Of a stretch of DNA of 64,000 nt, positions 36,815 to 46,400 are shown in pieces. The DNA is taken from the NCBI RefSeq assembly GCF_019969845.1, contig NZ_JAHXYR010000001.1, forward strand, positions 620,001-684,000, read 5' to 3'. Positions within the stretch are counted from its first letter, which is position 1; every line of letters starts with the position of its first letter. The translations under genes were made by a program, and so were the position numbers. This stretch comes from Sphingobacterium sp. GVS05A. Lineage in GTDB: Bacteria > Bacteroidota > Bacteroidia > Sphingobacteriales > Sphingobacteriaceae. A model generated the notes under the pieces. That model ran no database searches. It had not been told where the DNA came from and worked only from the letters and a program-made list of their open reading frames with translations.

Positions 36815-37477
36815 TCAATTGGAATTATTTTCTTTTAGCCATTTGGTTCTGCGCTGGTCTGGAAGATGCTTGATCCCAAAGTGTTCAAACTTAGCCTGGA
36901 AGCCATCACCATCCGGGGATGCACCCATCAAACCAACCATGACAGGATGATTATCTTGTAACCAGGCATTTCTCATCATCACGTACTCCTTGTCATCAAA
37001 AGAATAAAAGAATTCTACAGCATCTAATCTTCGAATTGCTTTTATCCATATAAAAGGGATTTCTTTATCTATTGGGACGATGCTCCAGTCGCTGGTTCGA
37101 TGCGTGACGACAGTACTCAGATTGTACTTGCCATCGACAAATTCTATTCCCGCTTTTATATAATTTTCATGATCTATACGCAGCATGATACCTGCTTGAT
37201 CAAAACGATTTTTATACTTGGCCGAAATTTTGACTTTCACTTCAAATTCACCCCCTCTCTCCGTGTAGAAAAAAGGTGCATCATCTACGGTAAATCCATA
37301 ATGTGATATTCGCCAGTAGTCGCTCTTGGGTGTGACAAACATGGAAAGGGAGTTGTTACTGACTGTCCATTCCGTAGGTTCGTTAAACCAGGTCATCTTG
37401 TCCAATTGTTGTGCGGAGGCCTGTGTGGCGAAGAAAGGAAGCAATGAAGCCGCAAAAAGTGTCTTTATTTTTTTCAT
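36815..37477 (-). CDS. Secreted DUF1349 (concanavalin-like) protein
   Basis: A 220-residue exported protein with a signal peptide (KKIKTLFAASLLPFFATQASA, cleavage before QQL). The mature part is a single DUF1349 domain, a jelly-roll related to concanavalin A-like lectins and glucanases: MTWFNEPTEWTVSNNSLSMF, then FFYTERGGEFEVKVKISAKY, QAGIMLRIDHENYIKAGIEF and VGLMGASPDGDGFQAKFEHF. Members of this family bind or process sugars in some cases, but most are uncharacterised. I chose the start at 37477, where the signal peptide begins. It stands alone and faces the LuxR-type gene. Confidence 0.88.
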   Translation of the reverse strand: MKKIKTLFAASLLPFFATQASAQQLDKMTWFNEPTEWTVSNNSLSMFVTPKSDYWRISHYGFTVDDAPFFYTERGGEFEVKVKISAKYKNRFDQAGIMLRIDHENYIKAGIEFVDGKYNLSTVVTHRTSDWSIVPIDKEIPFIWIKAIRRLDAVEFFYSFDDKEYVMMRNAWLQDNHPVMVGLMGASPDGDGFQAKFEHFGIKHLPDQRRTKWLKENNSN

Positions 37478-37747
37478 TCTATTCTTTTTAGCAAGAGGTG
37501 TATTTCTTTTTTCTAAAGGCAAAGATATCGTCGGTGTACTGTCTTTTTCAATACTGATAAATAACCATTATGTGGATAGCGGTCTTTAAATGTAATTTAT
37601 TTGCAATTTAATTGCATTTAATGATTTTGCTACATAGTTGCAATAATAAAATATCTTACCTTCGTTCTATTATTGAAATTAAAGAGTCTATCGGAAGCAG
37701 AATTCAATCAAAAATAGACCGTATACTTAATGTAAAAACCTACAGAT

Positions 37748-38344
37748 ATGGAGTTTTGGGAACGTAATTTTATAGAAAAGGGGGAGATGTGGGGAGGCAG
37801 TCCTGCCCATTCAGCACACCTAGCGAAAGATCTCTTTATAACAGAAAATATCAAGGAAATCCTTATTCCGGGCTTTGGTTATGGGCGAAATGGTCATATA
37901 TTTCTAGATAATGGAATAGCTGTTACTGGAATTGAGTTGTCCAATACAGCAATTGAAATCGCCCGAAAATATGTTGGAAGTCAGACGATCATACATCATG
38001 GTTCGGTCGTAGATATGCCATTTGATACCAAAAAATATGGTGGTATATTTTGTTATGCACTCATCCATCTTCTGGGAACTGAGGAGCGGGCGAAATTTAT
38101 ACGTGACTGTTACGAGCAGTTATCCGACGATGGTTATATGATCTTTACGACTGTGTCAAAACAGGCAAGTATTTATAGGCAAGGGATTGCCATAGACACA
38201 GATCGTTTTGAAATGTTTGGAGGTGTTAGCATATTCTTTTATGACTTGGCGTCTATTCGTTCAGAATTTGAAAAATACGGATTGATTGAAATCAAGGAAG
38301 TAGAAGAGAATTATCCTTTCTATTTGATCATTTGTAAAAAATAG
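37748..38344 (+). CDS. Class I SAM-dependent methyltransferase
   Basis: A 198-residue cytosolic methyltransferase. Motif I is ILIPGFGYGRNGHIFL, a glycine-rich SAM loop in which a Phe-Gly replaces the usual Gly-x-Gly-x-Gly. The acidic end of strand 2 is TGIELSNTAIEIARKY, motif II is VVDMPFDTKKYGGIFCYALIHLL and motif III is EQLSDDGYMIFTTVS. The N-terminal FWERNFIEKGEMWGGSPAHSA recalls the TehB/thiopurine-methyltransferase-like small methyltransferases that act on small molecules. The substrate is unknown. A -7-like box TACCTTCG near 37660 may be its promoter. The next gene in the same direction is the CxxC flavoprotein, 142 bp away. Confidence 0.85.
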   Translation: MEFWERNFIEKGEMWGGSPAHSAHLAKDLFITENIKEILIPGFGYGRNGHIFLDNGIAVTGIELSNTAIEIARKYVGSQTIIHHGSVVDMPFDTKKYGGIFCYALIHLLGTEERAKFIRDCYEQLSDDGYMIFTTVSKQASIYRQGIAIDTDRFEMFGGVSIFFYDLASIRSEFEKYGLIEIKEVEENYPFYLIICKK

Positions 38345-38486
38345 AATAAACAAAACAATCATAGATGAAACTATTCTGATTTATTTAATTCACCCGCTGA
38401 AATGAATAGGTCCGGTGGACGAAAACTTTACTTACAGGTTCATAAATCTGTTAGTATCATCAGCATTTAAAATCAAATTTAGAAAG

Positions 38487-39395
38487 ATGAAAGACGATAA
38501 AAATTTTGATGTCATCATTATTGGAGGAAGTTATGCCGGACTTTCGGCGGCAATGGCACTGGGGCGATCACTACGTCGGGTGCTTATTATTGATAGTGGT
38601 CTACCATGTAATAGACAAACACCGCATTCGCATAATTTTATAACTCATGACGGTGAAAAACCATCGGTTATTGCTAAAAAAGCGAAAGAGCAGGTATTAA
38701 ATTATCCAACAGTAAGATTCCAGAAAGGACTTGCTGTAAGTGGAAAGAAAACAAGCAATGGCTTTGAAATCAATACTGAAAATGGTGAACTATTTAGTGC
38801 AAAAAAGTTGATTTTTGCGACTGGTGTAGAAGATATCATGCCAGGTATCCAAGGTTTTTCGGCCTGTTGGGGGATTTCAGTTATCCATTGTCCATACTGC
38901 CATGGATATGAATTCAGGGGCAAGAAAACAGCAATTATGGCTAACGGTGAACGGGCTTTACATTTGGCATCTTTAGTCAACAACCTCTCCACCGATCTGA
39001 CAATACTGACTTCTGGAGAAGCGAATTTCAGTGTGGAGCAGGCTGCAAAATTGAAGAAGCACGGTGTTACTGTCATAACAGAACAGGTGAGTAAAATCCA
39101 GCACAAGAATGGCTGGGTGGAAAAAGTGATTTTCAAGGACAACAAAGCAATAGCATTTGATGCCGTATATGCAGCAATCCCTTTTAGGCAGCATTCAAGT
39201 ATTCCTGTTGAGTTGGGCTGTGACTTGACTGAACAAGGGCATATTGTCGTTGACAGTTTTCAGAAAACAACAATTAAAGGAGTTTTTGCATGCGGCGATA
39301 ATACGAACATGATGCGGTCCGTTTCCAGTGCTGTAGCAGCAGGCAATTTAGCGGGAGCAATGGTCAATAAAGAATTGGTTGAAGCAAGCTTCTGA
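38487..39395 (+). CDS. FAD/NAD(P)-dependent oxidoreductase with CxxC, thioredoxin-reductase/dithiol-oxidase-like
   Basis: A 302-residue flavoprotein of the thioredoxin-reductase-like two-dinucleotide-binding family. The FAD-binding start is VIIIGGSYAGLSAAMALGRS. The redox-active pair is C-P-Y-C in IHCPYCHGYEFRG (about residue 137), followed by the NAD(P) domain. The C-terminal FAD motif is KGVFACGDNTNMMRSVSSAV. The CPYCHGYE environment is closer to small dithiol oxidases (for example the gliotoxin oxidase type) and to uncharacterised Bacteroidota proteins than to true TrxB (CATC). It may oxidise or reduce small thiols. I chose the ATG at 38487 because the family starts just before the FAD motif. 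A hairpin terminator follows. Confidence 0.87.
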   Translation: MKDDKNFDVIIIGGSYAGLSAAMALGRSLRRVLIIDSGLPCNRQTPHSHNFITHDGEKPSVIAKKAKEQVLNYPTVRFQKGLAVSGKKTSNGFEINTENGELFSAKKLIFATGVEDIMPGIQGFSACWGISVIHCPYCHGYEFRGKKTAIMANGERALHLASLVNNLSTDLTILTSGEANFSVEQAAKLKKHGVTVITEQVSKIQHKNGWVEKVIFKDNKAIAFDAVYAAIPFRQHSSIPVELGCDLTEQGHIVVDSFQKTTIKGVFACGDNTNMMRSVSSAVAAGNLAGAMVNKELVEASF

Positions 39396-39439
39396 TATAA
39401 ACTTGCAAGATCGTAGCTACAACAAATTTAATCTTAATT

Positions 39440-39479
39440 TCATTCGGAAGCGATCTGGGATGAACGCTTCCGAATGAAG
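39440..39479. terminator. Bidirectional hairpin between the flavoprotein and DUF418 genes
   Basis: A perfect 14-bp stem TTCATTCGGAAGCG / CGCTTCCGAATGAA with a 12-nt loop lies between the converging genes that end at 39395 and 39512. A short T-rich stretch (CTTTTTAA) follows on the plus strand. Confidence 0.7.
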
Positions 39480-39511
39480 AACTTTTTAAGAGCCGTTGTG
39501 TTTAGCCAAAC

Positions 39512-40594
39512 TTAAGCAGAAATTTTTCTTAGTAGAAGTTCGAACGGACCATGTTTAAATCTTTTGGTCCAACGTTTACTGAAATAGTAACTGCATATAA
39601 AATAGAGCAGCGAAATAATAAATATGAGTATTGGGGATAGTGATTTAGATGGGTTGATCTTGGCAAAGTATCCCTGCTTTATTATAAATGAGAAGAAAAC
39701 TAATCCGATTGTTAGATGGGAAATATAATGTGTTAATGTCATTTGTCCTGTTTTGGCCAAATCGTTTGCAAATTTTTGATGTGCAATAAATTTGCTGATA
39801 TACATAAAAGAAGCAATTAACATTAATCCAAAGCCGATTGTACTGATTAAAAACGGTAGAAAAGGGGGGAGATAATCTGCATTCAGAAAAAAATCAACCT
39901 CAGGAGTCATCAGATTTTTGGGGATACATTGCAATAGTTGGATCAATAAGTACAGTACTAGTCCGATACCAAATGTTTTCCTCTGTATACTTAAATCCGT
40001 CCAGTCTAGTTTTGCCAAGTACATTCCGGTAATAAAATAACTCATCCAAGGGAAAACAGCATTCCAGCCATTATAGAAGGAGTTTCGTATAAAACCAGCT
40101 AAAGTCCACCTATCTTTATATTCCAGTGTGTCAAAATTCCATCCTGTTTCGTAGGGAATCCAAAGAAGTAGCAGATGGAAGACGACGGCAAAGATAATTG
40201 CGCCGTAGATATATTGTTTTTTATTGAGGAAAAGGAAAAAGGAGGCAATGAACATATAAAACCCGTAAAAATGTAGAATATCCGCTGGCCACCAGATAGC
40301 GAGTAATAATCCCAAAACAAATAAAAATCCGGCTCGTTTAATTACAATATATTTCTGATTTAGCTGTTCTTCAGCGGTGCCAAATACATGTTTTTTGGTC
40401 ATCAGGGTTAATCCCATACCTGCTAACATAACAAATATAGTGCTCGAGTTGCCGCTAAAGAGGGAGAGGAATTGTCCCTGCCAACTGGTATCGTTATGGT
40501 CTCCAAACACCATGTTAAAATTCACGATATACATCCCAAAGATTGCATATGCTCTTAGTAAGTCAAATCCTATAAATCTCGTTTTTTCTACCAT
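39512..40594 (-). CDS. DUF418 multi-pass membrane protein
   Basis: A 360-residue inner-membrane protein with about ten hydrophobic helices. The start FIGFDLLRAYAIFGMYIVNF and the end KHGPFELLLRKIS are the signature ends of DUF418 proteins, which are related to the acyltransferase-3/HGSNAT-like membrane families. Their reaction is unknown; acyl transfer to an extracytoplasmic glycan or lipid is a common suggestion. I chose the ATG at 40594, where the family begins. Directly upstream lies an 18-bp palindrome and then the stop of a Crp/Fnr regulator gene, an arrangement that suggests direct control by that regulator. Confidence 0.85.
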   Translation of the reverse strand: MVEKTRFIGFDLLRAYAIFGMYIVNFNMVFGDHNDTSWQGQFLSLFSGNSSTIFVMLAGMGLTLMTKKHVFGTAEEQLNQKYIVIKRAGFLFVLGLLLAIWWPADILHFYGFYMFIASFFLFLNKKQYIYGAIIFAVVFHLLLLWIPYETGWNFDTLEYKDRWTLAGFIRNSFYNGWNAVFPWMSYFITGMYLAKLDWTDLSIQRKTFGIGLVLYLLIQLLQCIPKNLMTPEVDFFLNADYLPPFLPFLISTIGFGLMLIASFMYISKFIAHQKFANDLAKTGQMTLTHYISHLTIGLVFFSFIIKQGYFAKINPSKSLSPILIFIISLLYFICSYYFSKRWTKRFKHGPFELLLRKISA

Positions 40595-40618
40595 GATAAT
40601 TGCTTTCAAAATGTTATG

Positions 40619-40626
40619 CAAATTTT
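40619..40626 (-). promoter_or_regulatory. -7-like element of the DUF418 gene
   Basis: On the minus strand AAAATTTG matches the TAnnTTTG consensus except for the first base. Its last G (40619) is 36.5 bp from the centre of the palindrome at 40647-40664, which would put the palindrome near -41.5. Confidence 0.4.
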
Positions 40627-40646
40627 GAAAGATGTATTAATATGGC

Positions 40647-40664
40647 ATTTGACTTAAGTCAAAT
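40647..40664. promoter_or_regulatory. Crp/Fnr-type box between the regulator and DUF418 genes
   Basis: ATTTGACTTAAGTCAAAT is a perfect 18-bp palindrome with TTGAC-N4-GTCAA half-sites, close to the FNR pattern TTGAT-N4-ATCAA. It begins two bases after the stop codon of the Crp/Fnr gene. Confidence 0.6.
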
Positions 40665-40666
40665 AA

Positions 40667-41239
40667 TCAGTATTTGATTTTTGCACGGACTCTGCTTAAG
40701 GTTTCTAATGAAATGCCCAGGTAAGATGCGATATAGGTAAGGGGAACCTGTTGTATAATATTGGGTTGATCTCTCAGGAGCTGAGAATAACGCGTGGAAG
40801 CGTCAAGTGTATGAAAATCAAATAGTCTTTTTTCCAGCCACATGGTGTAATACTCGGTCATCAAGAGATCGAGCTCCATTAAAGCCGAAAATTGACCTTT
40901 TATACGCTGGAAAGAGCTATTATCAATTGATGATACCCTAACATCTGTGACCGCTTGTATAAACTCTTGGCTGGGCTGTTGGGTAACATAACTGCTAAAC
41001 GCAACCGCAAGGTCATTCTCAAAGAGCAGCTCAGTCGTTAGCTCTTTGTTCTCGTTCAGATAAAATTTTCTTGCGATACCAGATTCGATCCAAAAGCCAT
41101 ATCGGCAGACCTCACCCTGATAGAGTAGAAAATCACCCTTTTTATAGGTTTTTATTTTTGAGACAGCCCCGAGAGCACCGAGGGTGTCCCCGTCGAGCTG
41201 TTCAATAATGCTGTTGATCTTAAGGAGATGTTCATTCAT
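40667..41239 (-). CDS. Crp/Fnr-family regulator 1
   Basis: A 190-residue regulator with an N-terminal cyclic-nucleotide-binding-like beta-barrel (about 15-120; FLLYQGEVCRYGFWIESGIARKF) and a short C-terminal winged-helix segment. The recognition helix reads SLETLSRVRAKIKY, keeping the E-x2-S-R residues that FNR uses to read TTGAT. The N-terminus lacks the four-cysteine Fe-S cluster of true FNR, and the phosphate-binding cassette of CRP is not conserved, so the ligand is unknown. It lies 33 bp after the HxlR gene on the same strand, with an 18-bp palindrome and the DUF418 gene downstream, its likely target. Confidence 0.88.
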   Translation of the reverse strand: MNEHLLKINSIIEQLDGDTLGALGAVSKIKTYKKGDFLLYQGEVCRYGFWIESGIARKFYLNENKELTTELLFENDLAVAFSSYVTQQPSQEFIQAVTDVRVSSIDNSSFQRIKGQFSALMELDLLMTEYYTMWLEKRLFDFHTLDASTRYSQLLRDQPNIIQQVPLTYIASYLGISLETLSRVRAKIKY

Positions 41240-41272
41240 ATGTCACTGATAAGCACAGCCACTACCTGGATT

Positions 41273-41620
41273 CTATTTAACCTGTTGAACTCCTCCGGTT
41301 CTACTTGCCGTTTCTCTGCCCCATAGTGCAATAGATTCCAATAGAGGAATAAGTGTCCTGCCAAATTCCGTAAGTTCATAATCGACCTTTAATGGCGCTT
41401 TGTCCGTGTGTACTGTCCGTGTGACCAAGCCGTCTGCTTCCAGCTCCTTTAGCTGTAGGCTCAATGTACGTTCGGTAATCATTGGACATTCTTTTCTCAA
41501 CTCATTATAACGTTTTTTTTCAATTAAATGAATGAGGATGACTGCTTTCCATTTTCCGCCTATGTATTTCATTGTCAGGCTGGTACTGCATGGGTATTGT
41601 TTGTTGTCTATCAAATACAT
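41273..41620 (-). CDS. HxlR-family transcriptional regulator
   Basis: A 115-residue winged-helix regulator: CSTSLTMKYIGGKWKAVILI, then HLIEKKRYNELRKECPMITE, RTLSLQLKELEADGLVTRTV and the wing DYELTEFGRTLIPLLESIALWG. The N-terminal Cys (C11) is at the position used for redox or quinone/aldehyde sensing in HypR-like members. HxlR regulators often control a divergent oxidoreductase gene, and here the neighbour is a nitroreductase-family gene 94 bp away on the other strand. A palindrome in the shared gap is the candidate operator. It could also cotranscribe the Crp/Fnr gene 33 bp downstream. Confidence 0.92.
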   Translation of the reverse strand: MYLIDNKQYPCSTSLTMKYIGGKWKAVILIHLIEKKRYNELRKECPMITERTLSLQLKELEADGLVTRTVHTDKAPLKVDYELTEFGRTLIPLLESIALWGRETASRTGGVQQVK

Positions 41621-41677
41621 CTGTTACTATCAACTTTGACCGTTATTGCAAATATATAACACTATATTTAAGTTTGC

Positions 41678-41696
41678 AACTATAAAAAATATAGTT
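41678..41696. promoter_or_regulatory. Candidate HxlR operator and nitroreductase promoter
   Basis: AACTATA-N5-TATAGTT is a perfect inverted repeat in the divergent gap. It lies between a TTTG at 41673-41676 and a TAATTTAA at 41696-41703, which are 19 bp apart and fit the Bacteroidota -33/-7 promoter. A regulator bound to the repeat would therefore sit in the promoter core. Confidence 0.45.
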
Positions 41697-41714
41697 AATT
41701 TAAAATTGTATGTT

Positions 41715-42314
41715 ATGGCATTTATAGAAACAGCAAAACAACGTTATACAACAAAAAAGTATAATTCAACAGAAAGAATTTCAGCGGACAAGATTGCTGA
41801 GCTAAAAGAAATACTCCGCTTGAGTCCATCATCTATCAATAGCCAACCCTGGAAGTTTTTCTTTATTTCAGATGGAGAGACAAAAACAAAATTAGCAGAA
41901 GCATCCTATTGGAATGCAGAGAAAATTAATGAGGCAAGTCATCTTGTCGTCTTTAGTGCTCTTAACGATGTGCAACGGTTTGAGGAACAGATCAACAGCA
42001 CGCTTCCCGAGGGATCGATAAATTATTACCATCGTTTTTTAAAATCACAGGGAGAACAACATGTGCAATCCTGGATGAAACAGCAGGTGTATCTTTCTTT
42101 GGGATTTTTTCTTGCGGCCTGTGCGTCAAATAATATTGATGCAACACCAATGGAGGGAATTGAGAATGAACGTTATGATCAAATTCTGGGACTCGAGCAA
42201 TACCATACCTTATTTGCCGTCGCCATTGGCTATCGAAATGTGGAGGATTCAAATCAACCTAGCATAACAGCTAAATCACGTTTGAATATGGCGGATATTA
42301 TTCAGGCAATATAG
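41715..42314 (+). CDS. Nitroreductase-family NAD(P)H-dependent oxidoreductase (NfsB-like)
   Basis: A 199-residue FMN enzyme of the nitroreductase superfamily. The N-terminus (RYTTKKYNSTERISADKI), the FMN-binding LRLSPSSINSQPWKFFFIS and the C-terminal LFAVAIGYRNVED are diagnostic. NfsB-type enzymes reduce nitro-aromatics, quinones or other electrophiles with NAD(P)H in the cytosol. I chose the ATG at 41715, where the family begins; translation from further upstream would run through the promoter. Divergent HxlR regulation suggests induction by electrophiles. A weak hairpin follows the stop. Confidence 0.93.
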   Translation: MAFIETAKQRYTTKKYNSTERISADKIAELKEILRLSPSSINSQPWKFFFISDGETKTKLAEASYWNAEKINEASHLVVFSALNDVQRFEEQINSTLPEGSINYYHRFLKSQGEQHVQSWMKQQVYLSLGFFLAACASNNIDATPMEGIENERYDQILGLEQYHTLFAVAIGYRNVEDSNQPSITAKSRLNMADIIQAI

Positions 42315-42333
42315 TTCTCTTAATAGCAATAGA

Positions 42334-42356
42334 GATGGCCAAAAAACTTGGTCATC
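42334..42356 (+). terminator. Probable terminator of the nitroreductase gene
   Basis: A 9-bp stem GATGGCCAA / TTGGTCATC (one G-T pair, 5-nt loop) lies 20 bp after the stop and is followed by a T-rich stretch (TATTGTTCTTTAATTTTG). Confidence 0.55.
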
Positions 42357-42456
42357 CCTATTGTTCTTTAATTTTGTTCGTAACCTCAATCGTCTTCTTT
42401 CAGCAATTAAATTTCAGTGTAATAGCACTTTTTCGACATCTTGTTGCCAGACATGG

Positions 42457-43401
42457 TTAAGGTAGACTAATCTTTTTTCCTTGCTCAGGAAAAATATAAT
42501 TTACTTTTAAAGGATTATTTTTTAAGAGCTCCTTTTTTATGATTTCTGGATTATCTCTTGTTGGTTTTCGGTGAGTGACCACGATGTTTAATCCTTTTAA
42601 ATCATTTTGCCCGATCTTATCTTTTAGTTTGTTTAACTCCTCCAATAACAGATTAGGGGTAAGATGACCGAACAGGAGGTTTTCGGCTTGGCTATTGGGA
42701 AAAGACACCTCAATTAATATCGTGTTTAATTGACCTTTTTTAATCAATGGCGCAATATTTTTCCAAAGATTGTCAAGTCGGTCAGCCTTTTCAACCCGGT
42801 CAGCACCTGTATCTCCGAGATAAAGCAGATAATGATCATGATGGCGCACCAGCACAGCACTGCTTTTATATGGATTTACATGGCTTAATTCGTATGCCGT
42901 CAGGAAGAAAGAGGTATTTTGTGCCGCAAGTTCTATTCCCTCTTGCAATTCACTGTAATGATACGTTCCAAGAATTGGTTTTTGACCTTGATCAGCAAAA
43001 TTAATCCAGGTATCGTTTATAAAATAATGGTTTTGCAAAATTTGAAGTACAGGAGCAAGAGCAAAAATATTTTTTTTGCTATCCGCTGGAGAATTGATAA
43101 TCAGACCGGATAGATGATCTAAATGACCATGAGAAATAAAATACCCTTTTATTTGATTGTGTAGTATCGTCTCTTCTGTTCCATAGAGACTTTTCAGCTG
43201 AATGGCTTTTCGTATCCCGGTATTTATTGTACCGGCATCAAGACAGAGAAATGCAGTGTCCTTTGGAGCCCCAACCAGGTAGGCCGATAGATTATCCTCT
43301 TGCTCACCACCGTATATACCTAAAGGGATTAAGTCGAAATGTTGTGCTTGGGAGGAAATATATACAAAGAGAGTAACAAAAGAAAGTATTATTTTTTTCA
43401 T
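42457..43401 (-). CDS. Class II cyclic-nucleotide phosphodiesterase (metallo-beta-lactamase fold), secreted
   Basis: A 314-residue exported metallo-hydrolase with a signal peptide (KKIILSFVTLFVYISSQAQ). The zinc-binding HGHLDH (FISHGHLDHLSGL) and later ligands (ELSHVN, YLGDTGAD, FGHLTP, VTHRKPTRDN) follow the class II 3',5'-cyclic-nucleotide phosphodiesterase pattern (yeast PDE1, Vibrio CpdP), not that of beta-lactamases. The family includes a periplasmic cAMP phosphodiesterase in Vibrio, so a role in degrading extracellular cAMP is plausible. It lies upstream (5' side at 43401) in the same direction as nothing else: the TonB-receptor gene before it has its own terminator. It converges with the nitroreductase gene. 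Confidence 0.9.
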   Translation of the reverse strand: MKKIILSFVTLFVYISSQAQHFDLIPLGIYGGEQEDNLSAYLVGAPKDTAFLCLDAGTINTGIRKAIQLKSLYGTEETILHNQIKGYFISHGHLDHLSGLIINSPADSKKNIFALAPVLQILQNHYFINDTWINFADQGQKPILGTYHYSELQEGIELAAQNTSFFLTAYELSHVNPYKSSAVLVRHHDHYLLYLGDTGADRVEKADRLDNLWKNIAPLIKKGQLNTILIEVSFPNSQAENLLFGHLTPNLLLEELNKLKDKIGQNDLKGLNIVVTHRKPTRDNPEIIKKELLKNNPLKVNYIFPEQGKKISLP

Positions 43402-43418
43402 ACCATATTAAACTAAAA

Positions 43419-43442
43419 ACCCATCCTTAAACAAGGATGGGT
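43419..43442 (-). terminator. Terminator of the TonB-dependent receptor gene
   Basis: On the minus strand a perfect 10-bp stem ACCCATCCTT / AAGGATGGGT with a 4-nt loop runs into TTTTTAG. It starts 21 bp after the receptor stop and separates it from the phosphodiesterase gene. Confidence 0.9.
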
Positions 43443-43463
43443 CAAATTTACATTATTTTTTAC

Positions 43464-46400
43464 TTATTGATTGAAGCGATAACGGACGCCAAGTTGAATT
43501 CTCCAACGCGATGTTTCGTCAACACTATTTGAAAATGTACTGGTCAATGGAATCTGATTCGTCGCATCTAAATAAGGGAAAGAAAAAGTTGGTTGGCCCT
43601 CCGCATTGAGTCCTTTATAATTTAGGATACCATTCGCCTTATTGGCAAATTGTGCCACACCCCAACTTTTATTGATCATATTTCCAAAATTGAATACGTC
43701 GAATGTAAGCTGTAATTGATGTTTTTTTCCACCAGCATTTAAGAATACATCCTGAGCAACGCGGATATCAAGCGTACCGATCATTTTTCCGACCAACGCG
43801 TTGCGTTTCGCGTATTGACCCCGGTGTGCATTCAGGTAGCTGTCCTGATTGATATAGCCATTCAATTGTGACCACAGTTGATCTGGCGTACGCATATCTT
43901 TGTCATTATCACCTACCAATGCGATTTCCGCCTTATTATTTGGAATATAAATCAAATCGTTACCAGACAGACCATCATTATTTAGGTCGCCTCCATAAGT
44001 ATAAGAATAGCGTGGGCCATCCTGCAATTGATAAAACAAGGAGAATGTTGTTCCCAAATGATCAAAATACTCTTTCCGGTAAGAGAAGTTGGCAATAAAT
44101 CTGTTTTTTACCAGGTAAGTTGAATAGGAGAGGTCCGCATTATTCGGGTTCCCAGATACATACCGATCCCGCCACATCGATTGTGCAATAGAACCGCCGT
44201 CGTTAACGGATCTTGAATCAGTATAGGTATAACCGATATTAGCAAAAAATCCACCTTTAAATTCTTTGGATAATGTTCCTGTCAGCGTATAGCTATATCC
44301 TTTTGAAGTATTGGACATGACGATCGCATCTGAAATATTTGGATTTTCAGGAGTAGGTTTCGCAGCACCATATATACGTTGTGTCGTATAACGCATACGG
44401 TTATCAGCACCGGTTAAAGCTGTACCATCTGTCGTATTTAGATTGACATTTCGGAAATAAACAGAATTGATATCCTTGGAATACATTGCCTCAAATGTAC
44501 CGATGACTCCGCCTGGCAATTTTTGGTCTACGGCAAGATTTGTACGCCATAGCTGCATAAATTTGAAGTTATTGGCCGTAACAGCAAGGTTATAACTCGA
44601 ATTGTTTGCCGCAGTTTGATGATTCACATTGCGATAGGCATCCACATCCGGAGTAAAAGGACGATTGGTGGGCTTGTCTATTGTTTCAGATCCAAACATA
44701 ACACCATTGTTGCCAGCTTGGTTGGAGATCCATACCAATGGCGGGCGACCGGTAAAGATCCCTGAACCCCCACGTATTTGAGTTTGATTGGTTCCATTGA
44801 CATTCCAGTTAAATCCAATACGGGGTGACCAAAGAATAGTTCCTTTAGGGTATTTTGAAACATCAATTTTTTCGCCCTGATCAAAGGTCAATTTGCTGAC
44901 ATTATCATTTTTCAGATCACTGGGTGATGATAAGTGTGTGTAATCAGCCCGTAGTCCAGCGGTGAGTTTAAAATGATTATTTACAGCAAAGGCATCCTGC
45001 ACATACAGGCCAAACATATTGGCAGAAACCTCTGCATAAGGGAACGATCCATCAGCCAATACAGAATACTGTATCTGGTATTTTGTTGCATTTGAAACGC
45101 CTTTTTTGGCTGAATTATAAAAATCGTCAAGACTGGCAAAAGTATAAGCTCCATAGTAGTTTGGTGCAAAGCCGTTTCTTGTTCTATAATTTTCAAAGTT
45201 AGCGCCTAGTGTAATTTCATGCTTACCAGCATATATATTGAAGTTGTTAGTCGCTTGAAAAACTTTTGTTTTTAGACTGTTAAATGCCGTAAAGGGTTCA
45301 TAGCCAAAAGCAGTCATGCTACTACCATCAGGATTCATAATATCTACCAAAGGGAATGGCTGTCCACCTTTAGATTCTCTATAGTCATCCATCACATTAT
45401 AGCCTACGGTTAGGGAGTTGGAATACTTACTACTGATACGCGTACGCAGCTCCAGATTCACATTATCCATATTGTTGTTGATACCGTAGCCCGCTGAACT
45501 AAAGGGTAGGCTTATATTCGAGGGTTGTCTATTGTTTTTTGGCGCCCCACTATTTGACGGCAGGATATCCCGATAAGAGCGGAAGTAAAAGTATTTGGCA
45601 CTCAGCGTATTTTTGGAGTCGATGTTGTAATCTAATTTGATCGAAAACTTGTCACTGCGTGTATTCAAAGGATAATCTTGATAGGAGCCAGGGTTGTATC
45701 CGATAGATTTGAGATAGTTTGCTAGATCATCTAGTTTTTCGGCTGAGACAGTTGACACATTCGGGCCCGTGTTGCCTCCGCGTGAAGCGATAAAGTTTGT
45801 TCCGGGATCCACCCTTCGCTCAATTTCTCCACTAGCAAAAAAGAAAAGCTTATTTTTAATAATTGGACCGCCGACTGTAAACCCATATCCTTTGAGATTA
45901 AAATTATTGACAGGAGCTTTCAGACCCGCTGAATTATACTTATTGACGAGATCCTGATTTCTGAAATAATAGTTTAATGAACCCTGTATTTCATTTGTAC
46001 CACTTCGAGTGACAGCATTGATTGCAGCGCCTGTAAAGCCATTCTGTCTCACATCGTAGGGAGCGATATTAACAGAGATCTCTTCAAAAGCATCCATATT
46101 AATCGGTTGCGAGTTTGTCTGGCTTCCAATTGTCCCCTGTAGTCCAAAAGCATTGTTAAACAATGCGCCATCAATCGTGAAGTTGTTCGCAAGATTGCTT
46201 CTTCCTGCAAATGAAGGATTGCCGTATTGCATTGAAAATTGAGGCGTCAGCTTGACGAAATCTGTAAAACTTCGGTTGAGTGTGGGTAGATTCTGTATTG
46301 CCGTACGTGAGATATTCTGTGAAGCTCCAGTTCGACCTGAATTGAAGACTTTTCCCTGCCTTGTGCCCACGACAACTACTTCTTCCAAAAGCCGATCATT

